Shown here in pieces: positions 1-5,580 of a stretch of 6,127 nucleotides of DNA. The notes under the pieces were generated by a model, which saw only the letters and a program-made list of their open reading frames with translations, did no database searches and was not told the origin of the DNA. Made by a program: the position numbers and the translations under genes. How positions within the stretch are numbered: position 1 is the first letter of the stretch; each line of letters starts with the position of its first letter. Origin of the DNA: Deltaproteobacteria bacterium (lineage in GTDB: Bacteria > Myxococcota_A > UBA796 > UBA2385); assembly GCA_015489145.1 (NCBI GenBank), contig WGAH01000202.1, positions 1 to 6,127 on the forward strand, read 5' to 3'.

Positions 1-44
1 GGGGTGGGGGCCGCCAGGGCGGCGGCGGACAGGAGCAGGAACAA
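1..44 (-). CDS. N-terminal signal peptide of an exported protein (continues beyond the left edge)
   Basis: Starting at TTG 44 the frame reads MFLLLSAAALAAPTP and runs off the window. This is a short, strongly hydrophobic signal-peptide core followed by an Ala-rich cleavage region. The GAGGTG site 4 bases upstream supports the start; a longer in-frame reading upstream (ALARCP before the TTG) would add a positive charge but has no canonical start codon. The gene is co-directional and begins 68 bases after the barrel-fusion stop, so it may be part of the same envelope operon. With only 14 complete codons visible, no function can be proposed. The alternative is a chance hydrophobic stretch in GC-rich DNA. 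Confidence 0.5.
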   Translation of the reverse strand, partial: MFLLLSAAALAAPT

Positions 45-48
45 GGGG

Positions 49-54
49 CACCTC
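49..54 (-). promoter_or_regulatory. ribosome binding site for the TTG start at 44
   Basis: GAGGTG, a good anti-16S match, sits 4 bases before the TTG at 44. It is the main reason for choosing this non-ATG start. Confidence 0.6.
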
Positions 55-73
55 GCGAGGGCAGCAGGGTAGC

Positions 74-103
74 CCGCGACCCGCCGCCCCGCGACCCGCC
101 GCC
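74..103. repeat. perfect 15-bp tandem duplication
   Basis: CCGCGACCCGCCGCC occurs twice head to tail without a mismatch, at 74-88 and 89-103. It lies in the gap between the barrel-fusion stop (113) and the next signal-peptide gene (start 44). It probably reflects replication slippage; no promoter or terminator role is evident. Confidence 0.85.
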
Positions 104-112
104 GGGGGGCGC

Positions 113-2413
113 TCAAAAGGGCTGGAGCATGCGGACGTAGAGCCGGGGGCCTCCGGCGAGATCGGCGGGGACGGCCGCCGGGCCGGCCAACCAGGCGCCC
201 AGCAGGCTCGGGCGGGCGCCCAGCGCGTCGACGAGCACCGCGGCCCCGGCCCGCCAGCCGAGGGCGGCGACCGACCCGGCGTCCTCGGCCCGCAGCCAGC
301 CGAGGTCCGCCCCGCCGGAGAGCTGCAGGCCGCTCAGCCAGCTCAGGGGCAGGGGGACGGAGACCTGGCGCAGCGCCTCCCAGCGCAGCTCGCCGGTGCC
401 GAGGAGGCGGGCGGTGCCGATGGCGGTCCCCGGGGGCAGCCCCTCCACCGCGCCGCTCCCGCCGAGGTCGAGGAGCCGGTGCTCGACCCCGCCCCGGGCG
501 AGGCCGGCGGAGGCCCGGCTCGCCAGCACGAGGCGGCCGCCGACGGGCCACAGGCGCGCCCCGCCGGCGCGCAGGGCCCACCAGGCGTCGCCGCCGGGCA
601 CCAGCCCGCCGTCGCCGGCCAGCCAGGCCCGCCGCCCGCGCCGGGGCAGCTCCGGGTCGACCCGGTCGTCCCAGGACAGGCCGGCGGAGGCCTCCAGCGC
701 GGTGCCCCCGCCGGCCACCGGGCGGTAGGCGGGGTCGAGGAGGGCGGCGCCGAGTCCGGCCCACAGGTGGAGCGGGCGGGTCCTGCGGTCGAGGAGGGGG
801 CCGGCGGCGTGGACCCAGGTCGCGGCGGCGGCGGCGAGGTCGGTGGTCGAGGTCTCGCCGGTGAGCAGCAGCCAGCCCCGGGAGCCGTAGCGCGGGCGCA
901 GCACCAGGGCGGCCTCGGCGCTCAGGCGCCGCCGCGCCACGTCGAGCTCGTAGGGAAAGACGCTCGCCACCGCCGTCCAGGGCCGGGGCCAGGCGTCGTC
1001 GGCCCGGTCCTCGGTGCGGACGGCGTGATCCGGGTCGACCACCACCCGGCGGGGACGCGCGGGCCGGGGGATCGCCAGCACGTCCGTCGGGCCGGCGCTG
1101 CGCCAGCGGCCCCGGTCGTCGTCGACCTGCCAGTCCACCCACTCCGGCGGGGCCCCGGGCGGGGCCTCGCGGCGCAGCCGCACCACCCAGCCGCCGTCCG
1201 CGCGCTCCGCCTCCGCCGAGAGCGCGACGGGAGGCGGCAACCGGCGGATCGCGGCGAGGCGATCGCCCGGGATGCCCGCCTCCCGGGCGGCCTCCTCCAC
1301 CGGGAGGCCGGCGGCGAGGGCCGAGGCGAAGCGGTCCGTCGCCGCCTCGCCCACCTCGGCGCGCAGGGTCCGGAGCGCCACCCGGGGCGGCCGGGAGGGG
1401 GCGAGCAGCTCCGCCGGGTCGTCGGCGAGGGGGTCGTCGGGCCAGGGCTCGTCGAAGGTCTCGGCGTGGAAGGGGAGGGTGCCGTCGTAGAGCACGGCGT
1501 CGACCTGGGGGATCCAGGCGAACCACCCGAGCAGCCGGCGGGGGTCGCGGGGCGGCAGGCCGGCCCGGGCGTCGAGCCAGGCGGCCGCCAGGCCCCGCGC
1601 CCAGGCCTCGGGGGCGTCGACGGCGGCCGCGACCAGGGCCCGGCGCACCGCCGCCTCGTGGTAGCGGGCCAGCGGGCCGGTGAGCCGGAAGGCGCGGTCG
1701 CTGAGGAAGACCATGCCCGGAGCCGTGCGGGCCAGGCGCCGCCACAGGGGGCTCTCGACCACCACCAGGGGCCGGGCCGGGGCGTGGACCCGCGCGGCGG
1801 CCTCGGCCGTCTCCAGCAGCAGGCGGTCGCGCCGGCGACGGCGGGGCCCGGCGTCGAGGAGGAGGAGCGCGACGCCCTTCCCCTCCAGGCGGCGCAGGCG
1901 TCCCCGGGGCAGCACCGCCAGGCCCAGGCGGTCGCTCCGGCCCGCCCACCGCAGGGTGCCGGATCCGGCGGCGTCGAGGAGGGCGCCGACGCTGCCGGCG
2001 GGAAGCGCCACCTCGGCGTCCCAGGTCGGCGCCACCGGCGCGCCGGCCGCGTCGACCAGGGCCGGGTGCCACAGGCCGTCGGCGAACAGGCCGCGCCCGG
2101 GCACCCGCCCGGCGGCGCCGGCGCGGTCGGGGAGGTGGGCGAGGAAGCGCCAGCGGCCCGGGCCCGCCGCCTCCAGCTCGATCCGCCCGGTCCGCACCCG
2201 CCCGGGAAAGGTGCGGCGCTCGACGAGATCGTCGGCGGGAAGCGGCAGGCGGACGAGCAGGTCGACGGGGTGCACCGCCGGGTCGTCCACCTCGAGGGTG
2301 CCCCGCACCGAGCGCAGGTCGGCGGCGACCTCGGCGCGCAGGACCGCGCGCACCGCCCCCCGGGCCGCCGGGGGCGACAGCGCGAGGATCAGCGCCAGCA
2401 GCGCGCGAAGCAG
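113..2413 (-). CDS. exported fusion: degenerate M1-aminopeptidase-like domain plus Omp85/surface-antigen-like outer-membrane barrel
   Basis: The first canonical start is GTG at 2353 (746 residues), but the frame stays open upstream and encodes a signal peptide, LLRALLALILALSPPAARG, so I place the start at CTG 2413 (766 residues; numbering below). No clear ribosome site precedes it; the preceding stop is 13 bases away and coupling may help. Residues about 25-140 resemble the N-terminal beta domain of M1 peptidases. Residues about 215-290 align by eye with the gluzincin core: VVVESPLWRRLAR, GMVFLSDRAFRL, then HE at 252-253 and W-A-R-G-L-A at 271-276 where active enzymes have HExxH and W-x-x-E-G. 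The second His and the distal Glu are missing, so peptidase activity is unlikely. A helical part (290-392) and a beta-sandwich (393-465) follow. From about 485 to 766 the protein is barrel-like, with an Omp85-type GG...VEGLPPG...ELRW segment (651-678) and a terminal QPF. Location: outer membrane, with the M1-like part periplasmic. Function unknown. Domain calls are by eye. Confidence 0.85.
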   Translation of the reverse strand: MLRALLALILALSPPAARGAVRAVLRAEVAADLRSVRGTLEVDDPAVHPVDLLVRLPLPADDLVERRTFPGRVRTGRIELEAAGPGRWRFLAHLPDRAGAAGRVPGRGLFADGLWHPALVDAAGAPVAPTWDAEVALPAGSVGALLDAAGSGTLRWAGRSDRLGLAVLPRGRLRRLEGKGVALLLLDAGPRRRRRDRLLLETAEAAARVHAPARPLVVVESPLWRRLARTAPGMVFLSDRAFRLTGPLARYHEAAVRRALVAAAVDAPEAWARGLAAAWLDARAGLPPRDPRRLLGWFAWIPQVDAVLYDGTLPFHAETFDEPWPDDPLADDPAELLAPSRPPRVALRTLRAEVGEAATDRFASALAAGLPVEEAAREAGIPGDRLAAIRRLPPPVALSAEAERADGGWVVRLRREAPPGAPPEWVDWQVDDDRGRWRSAGPTDVLAIPRPARPRRVVVDPDHAVRTEDRADDAWPRPWTAVASVFPYELDVARRRLSAEAALVLRPRYGSRGWLLLTGETSTTDLAAAAATWVHAAGPLLDRRTRPLHLWAGLGAALLDPAYRPVAGGGTALEASAGLSWDDRVDPELPRRGRRAWLAGDGGLVPGGDAWWALRAGGARLWPVGGRLVLASRASAGLARGGVEHRLLDLGGSGAVEGLPPGTAIGTARLLGTGELRWEALRQVSVPLPLSWLSGLQLSGGADLGWLRAEDAGSVAALGWRAGAAVLVDALGARPSLLGAWLAGPAAVPADLAGGPRLYVRMLQPF

Positions 2414-2426
2414 GACCGCCCGCGAC

Positions 2427-3323
2427 TCAGAACACGTAGCCGAAGCCCATGTTGGCGGTGGGCATCACGCCGGGCACGTAGGTGCCGAGCATGAGCACCT
2501 GGAAGTCGCCGGTGTGGATGCGGAAGCCCAGGTGCAGCTCGACGGGCGAGAAGCCGGGCTTCGCCAGGTCGGGCGAGGTGTTGATCGGGTAGACCCCGTA
2601 GCGGGCCATGTCGGTGTCGGACATGCGGGGCAGGGCCCGGATGCGGAGCATGCCCACGCCGAGCCAGGGCGAGAACTGCGCGTCGTTGATGCCGACCAGG
2701 GTGCCGAAGGGCAGCGTGTAGCCGAGGGAGGCGCTCATGTCGGTCACGCCGAGCTCGAGCTCCTCGTTGCCGACGTAGCCGGAGTAGCCCACGCGGACCG
2801 AGAAGTCGGGGTACTGCCGGTAGCCCTCGACCAGCGCCCAGCGCCCCCAGCCGCCGAAGACCGTCTGGCGCGAAAACGCGACGTAGCCGAGGTTGCCGCC
2901 GACCTCCAGCGAGAGCGGCAGCCCCTTGCTCGCGCTGAGGCGCGGCACCCACAGCACGCCGGTGGGGTCGCCGTCCTGCTGCACGCGCTGCCAGGGGGAC
3001 GGGTTGGTCGGGTCGTCGCTGGTGGCGTCGATGAAGCCCACGGTGGAGCTGAACGAGACGTCGAAGCCCGCGGGGCCGGTGGTCTCGGCCGGGGCCATCG
3101 GCTTGTTGGCGATGCCGACGGCGAGCTGCTTGACGACGGCCTCGTAGGCGCCCTGGCGCGTGCGCTCGCCGACGCTCTGCCCGTTCCAGGTGGCCAGCGC
3201 CGACAGGGTCACGTCGTCGGGCCAGGCCGCCCGGGCCGGGGCGGCGGAGACCAGGACGGCGGCGGAGACCAGGGCGGCGGACCACCGCCGCGCGGGCTTG
3301 GGCAGGGACGGGCGCTCCAGCAT
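2427..3323 (-). CDS. predicted outer-membrane beta-barrel protein of unknown function
   Basis: The protein has 298 residues from the ATG at 3323, chosen for its GAGGAG site; an in-frame ATG at 3341 would add six residues. Residues 1-32 form a signal peptide: a basic n-region (KPARR), a hydrophobic core (SAALVSAAVLVSAA) and a cleavage site after ARA, before AWPDD. The mature part is rich in Gly and aromatic residues, with alternating amphipathic strands (LSLEVGGNLGYVAF, FSVRVGYSGYVG, MSASLGYTLPFG, VELHLGFRIHTG) and ends in GFGYVF; a terminal Phe is typical of barrels handled by the BAM machinery. No lipobox or enzymatic motif is visible. The length would suit a barrel of about 10-14 strands. 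It begins 58 bases after moaA and is followed within 13 bases by the in-frame signal-peptide start of the next gene, so the two are probably co-expressed. I do not recognise the family; barrel and export are inferred from pattern. Confidence 0.88.
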   Translation of the reverse strand: MLERPSLPKPARRWSAALVSAAVLVSAAPARAAWPDDVTLSALATWNGQSVGERTRQGAYEAVVKQLAVGIANKPMAPAETTGPAGFDVSFSSTVGFIDATSDDPTNPSPWQRVQQDGDPTGVLWVPRLSASKGLPLSLEVGGNLGYVAFSRQTVFGGWGRWALVEGYRQYPDFSVRVGYSGYVGNEELELGVTDMSASLGYTLPFGTLVGINDAQFSPWLGVGMLRIRALPRMSDTDMARYGVYPINTSPDLAKPGFSPVELHLGFRIHTGDFQVLMLGTYVPGVMPTANMGFGYVF

Positions 3324-3330
3324 CGGCAGG

Positions 3331-3336
3331 CTCCTC
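3331..3336 (-). promoter_or_regulatory. ribosome binding site of the small beta-barrel gene
   Basis: A GAGGAG sequence lies 7 bases before the ATG at 3323. The alternative in-frame ATG at 3341 has no such site upstream, so this supports the shorter start. Confidence 0.72.
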
Positions 3337-3350
3337 GACATCGGACAGGG

Positions 3351-3379
3351 ATGCTACACGCCCGCGGGCGCGAGCACAA
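3351..3379 (-). promoter_or_regulatory. candidate sigma70-type promoter with palindromic spacer, upstream of the barrel gene
   Basis: In the 58-base gap after moaA, TTGTGC (3379-3374, 3 of 6 matches to the -35 consensus) and TAGCAT (3356-3351, 4 of 6 matches to the -10) are exactly 17 bases apart. The spacer contains a perfect 12-bp palindrome, CGCCCGCGGGCG, at 3359-3370, which could be an operator. Initiation about 7 bases downstream would leave a short leader carrying the GAGGAG site. The -35 match is poor and the palindrome is pure G/C, so chance is a real alternative. Confidence 0.27.
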
Positions 3380-3381
3380 CA

Positions 3382-4386
3382 TCAGCCGCCCACGCGGGTC
3401 ATCACCCCCTCGAAGGGCACGCCGCCGTCGACGTGGGCGCCGTGCCCCTCGGGCTTGGCCCCCACCGCGGCGCGCACGCGCTCGGCCAGCTCGGCGTCGC
3501 TGGCGCCGGCGCGCAGGGCGTCGCGCAGGGAGACGGCCTGCTCGTGGGCGAGGCAGGCGCGCAGCCGGCCGTCGGCGAGGAGGCGCAGGCGGTTGCAGTC
3601 GGCGCAGAAGCGGCTGGAGAGGGGCGAGATGAAGCCGATTCGCAGCCCGCTGGCCTCGTCGATCCACTCCCGGGCCGGCCCGGCGTCGGCGCGCTCCCCG
3701 CCGGCCGGGCGCAGGGGGCGCCGGCGGGCGATGCGCGCGCGGATGTCCTCGGCGGTGAGGCGCTTCGCGGCGTCTCCGAGGCCGTCGAAGGGCATGTACT
3801 CGATGAAGCGCAGGCGGGTGGTGGCCGCCTCGGCGGCGGCGAAGGCGACGAGGTCGTCGAGCTCGTCGTCGTTGAAGCCCGGCACCAGCACGGCGTTGAG
3901 GCTGATCGGCGCCAGCCCGGCGGCGCGGGCGGCGGCGATGCCCCGCAGCACCCGCGCGAGGTCGCCGCCCCGGGTGAGCGCCGCGAAGCGGTCCGGCCGC
4001 AGGGTGTCGAGGCTGACGTTCACCCGGCGCAGCCCCGCCTCGGCCAGGGGCCCGGCCAGGCGCTCGAGGAGGTGGCCGTTGGTCGTCATCGCCACCTCGG
4101 CGATGCCGGGGATCGCGGCGATGCGCCGCACGAGCTCGACCACGCCCCGCCGGGCCGTCGGCTCGCCGCCGGTGAGCCGGACCTTGCGGATGCCGAGGCC
4201 GGCGAAGACCCGCACGAGGCGCTCGATCTCCTCGAAGCTCAGCACCTCGGATCGGGGCAGGGCCGCGATCCCCTCCTCGGGCATGCAGTAGGTGCACCGG
4301 AAGTTGCACCGGTCGGTCACGCTGAGCCGCAGGTAGGTGTGACGGCGGCCGAAGCCGTCGACGAGGCCGGTCTCGCGCGCGTTCAC
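3382..4386 (-). CDS. moaA: GTP 3',8-cyclase MoaA (molybdenum cofactor biosynthesis, radical SAM)
   Basis: The protein has 334 residues, close to the usual 320-340 of the family. MoaA is a cytoplasmic radical-SAM enzyme that converts GTP to 3',8-cyclo-7,8-dihydro-GTP, which MoaC then turns into cyclic pyranopterin monophosphate. The radical-SAM motif CNFRCTYC places Cys27, Cys31 and Cys34 on the first [4Fe-4S] cluster. LTGGEP (71-76) and NVSLD (123-127) are SAM-binding and barrel motifs. The second, GTP-side cluster has Cys261, Cys264 and Cys278 (FCADCNRLRL...C), with the arginine pair of NRLR matching the GTP-contacting arginines of known MoaA. The protein ends in the characteristic double glycine (RVGG). 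The GTG start at 4386 shares GTGA with the mrp stop; there is no strong ribosome site, so translational coupling is likely. No other moa or moe gene is in the window. All catalytic residues I can check are present. Confidence 0.98.
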   Translation of the reverse strand: MNARETGLVDGFGRRHTYLRLSVTDRCNFRCTYCMPEEGIAALPRSEVLSFEEIERLVRVFAGLGIRKVRLTGGEPTARRGVVELVRRIAAIPGIAEVAMTTNGHLLERLAGPLAEAGLRRVNVSLDTLRPDRFAALTRGGDLARVLRGIAAARAAGLAPISLNAVLVPGFNDDELDDLVAFAAAEAATTRLRFIEYMPFDGLGDAAKRLTAEDIRARIARRRPLRPAGGERADAGPAREWIDEASGLRIGFISPLSSRFCADCNRLRLLADGRLRACLAHEQAVSLRDALRAGASDAELAERVRAAVGAKPEGHGAHVDGGVPFEGVMTRVGG

Positions 4387-5501
4387 GACAGCCCGAGCCC
4401 CGCGGCCACCGAGGCGGCCACGGCTTCGAAGGCGTCGCGCGCCGGGCCCGGGTCGATCACCGCGGGCCGGCCGGCGTCGCCCCCCTCGCGAATGCGCGGG
4501 TCGAGGGGGACCTCGCCGAGGAAGGGAACCTGGAAGCGCTCGGCGGTGGCGCGCCCCCCGCCGCTGCCGAAGGGATGGATGCGCTCGCCGCCGGGAAGGT
4601 CGAGCCAGGCCATGTTCTCGATGACCCCGAGCACCGGCACGTCGAGCTTGCGGAACATCTCGACCCCGCGGCGGGCGTCGAGGAGGGCGACCTCCTGCGG
4701 CGTGGTGACGATGACCGCGCCGGACAGGGGGGTGGTCTGGATCATGGTGAGCTGGGCGTCGCCGGTGCCCGGGGGCAGGTCGATGAGGAGCACGTCGAGC
4801 TCGCCCCAGTCCACGTCCTGGATGAACTGCTTGACCACGCCCATCACCATGGGGCCCCGCCAGATGATCGGCTCGCCGTCGTCGACGAGGAAGCCGATGG
4901 ACATGCAGGGCATGCCGTAGCCCTCGAGCGGGATGATGCGGTTGTCGGCGTCGGCGTAGGGGCGGCCCTCGACGCCGAGCATGAGGGGCACGCTCGGCCC
5001 GTAGATGTCGGCGTCCATCACGCCGACGCGCAGGCCGCTGGCCTTCAGCGCCAGGGCGAGGTTGACCGCCACCGTGGACTTGCCGACGCCGCCCTTGCCC
5101 GAGGCGACGGCGACGACGTGGCGCACGCCGGGGATCGCCTTCTTCTCGAAGGGGCCGCCGTGGGGCTGCATGCCGGGGCCGCTCATGCCGCGCACCGGGT
5201 CCTGCTGGGGGGCCGCGGCGGCCTTGGGGGCGGCCCGGGCGGCGTCGCCGGCGGGTCCGACGAGGTCGCAGGTGACCTTGCCCCGGAAGCCGGCCTCCTC
5301 GAGCTGGCGCAGGATCGCGTCGCGGACGCGGGTGCGCTCCTCCGGGGCGTGGGCGGCGCCGAAGCGAAGGGTGAAGCGGAGGTGATCCGGCGCCTCGAGG
5401 CGGGCCCGCTCGACGAGGCCGGCCTGGAGGACGCTGCGGCCGCTGCGGGGATCGCGCACCCGGGCGGCGGCGTTCTGGAGGATGTCGGGGATGGCGGTCA
5501 T
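4383..5501 (-). CDS. mrp: Mrp/ApbC/Nbp35-family P-loop ATPase, iron-sulfur cluster carrier-like, lacking the CxxC motif
   Basis: The protein has 372 residues from the ATG at 5501, chosen for its GAGGAG site. Known family role: cytoplasmic ATPases that bind iron-sulfur clusters at a dimer interface and pass them to apoproteins. Residues 5-81 form a DUF59/MIP18-like domain (DPRSG near 17-21, AGLV at 27-30). Residues 84-120 are a linker rich in Ala, Pro, Gly and Met. The ATPase domain starts near 125: deviant Walker A SGKGGVGKST at 134-143, DADIYGPS at 163-170, the family signature WRGPM at 214-218, Walker B region LLIDLPPGTGD at 238-248, TTPQEVALLD at 266-275, and ENM at 295-297 before FGSGGG at 311-316. 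Between ENM and FGSGGG the family normally carries CxxC; here the stretch reads AWLDLPGGERIHP with no cysteine. The stop overlaps the moaA start. The family call is firm; whether this member carries a cluster in the usual way is uncertain. Confidence 0.96.
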   Translation of the reverse strand: MTAIPDILQNAAARVRDPRSGRSVLQAGLVERARLEAPDHLRFTLRFGAAHAPEERTRVRDAILRQLEEAGFRGKVTCDLVGPAGDAARAAPKAAAAPQQDPVRGMSGPGMQPHGGPFEKKAIPGVRHVVAVASGKGGVGKSTVAVNLALALKASGLRVGVMDADIYGPSVPLMLGVEGRPYADADNRIIPLEGYGMPCMSIGFLVDDGEPIIWRGPMVMGVVKQFIQDVDWGELDVLLIDLPPGTGDAQLTMIQTTPLSGAVIVTTPQEVALLDARRGVEMFRKLDVPVLGVIENMAWLDLPGGERIHPFGSGGGRATAERFQVPFLGEVPLDPRIREGGDAGRPAVIDPGPARDAFEAVAASVAAGLGLS

Positions 5502-5580
5502 GGGGTGCTCCTCGCCCGGGCGGACCACGCCGTCCGAGCCGCTCCACCTAACCGGGTGGGGGCGCCGCGCCCGCCGGCCC
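5502..5580 (-). other. intergenic spacer with three short inverted repeats
   Basis: This gap separates the unrecognised upstream gene from mrp. It holds three small inverted repeats: CCACC/GGTGG at 5544-5548 and 5555-5559 (6-base loop), CGGAC/GTCCG at 5521-5525 and 5532-5536 (6-base loop), and a GGGCG/CGCCC pair within about 5561-5573. None is followed by a T-run, so no Rho-independent terminator is apparent, and I see no convincing -35/-10 pair. Stems of 5 bp are expected by chance in DNA this rich in GC. Confidence 0.25.
5508..5513 (-). promoter_or_regulatory. ribosome binding site of mrp
   Basis: A GAGGAG sequence lies 6 bases before the ATG at 5501. It decides the start in favour of this ATG over the in-frame upstream GTG at 5528. 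Confidence 0.75.

Noticed and set aside
1140..1330. Helix-turn-helix-like segment LPVEEAAREAGIPGDRLAAIR in the M1-like/barrel protein
   Set aside because: It resembles an HTH by eye, but it lies in an exported protein in the position of the helical M1 C-terminal part, so DNA binding is implausible.
479..2494. Plus-strand open frame of 671 codons opposite the M1-like/barrel gene
   Set aside because: Its translation is a low-complexity mix of Gly, Ala, Pro, Arg, Gln and Val without motifs, as expected antisense to a GC-rich gene; the minus strand has signal peptide, domain order and barrel features.
2389..3285. Minus-strand open frame of 298 codons overlapping the small barrel gene
   Set aside because: It is rich in Arg, Ala, Gly and His, without a signal peptide or strand pattern; it is a frame shadow of the barrel gene.
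1680..3632. Plus-strand open frame of 650 codons spanning the two barrel genes and the end of moaA
   Set aside because: It is antisense to three well-supported genes, with an Arg/Ala/Ser-rich translation and no recognisable domain.
3160..4920. Plus-strand open frame of 586 codons opposite moaA and mrp
   Set aside because: It is the antisense shadow of two conserved enzymes; the translation has no motif and crosses gene boundaries.
4387..5547. Upstream extension of the moaA frame through the whole of mrp (a potential 721-residue protein)
   Set aside because: The added part is Arg/Pro/Gly/His-rich and motif-free, while the other frame encodes intact Mrp; MoaA homology begins right at the GTG at 4386.
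5561..5580. GC-rich stem after the stop at 5581 as a Rho-independent terminator
   Set aside because: The stem is only about 5 bp and no T-run follows.
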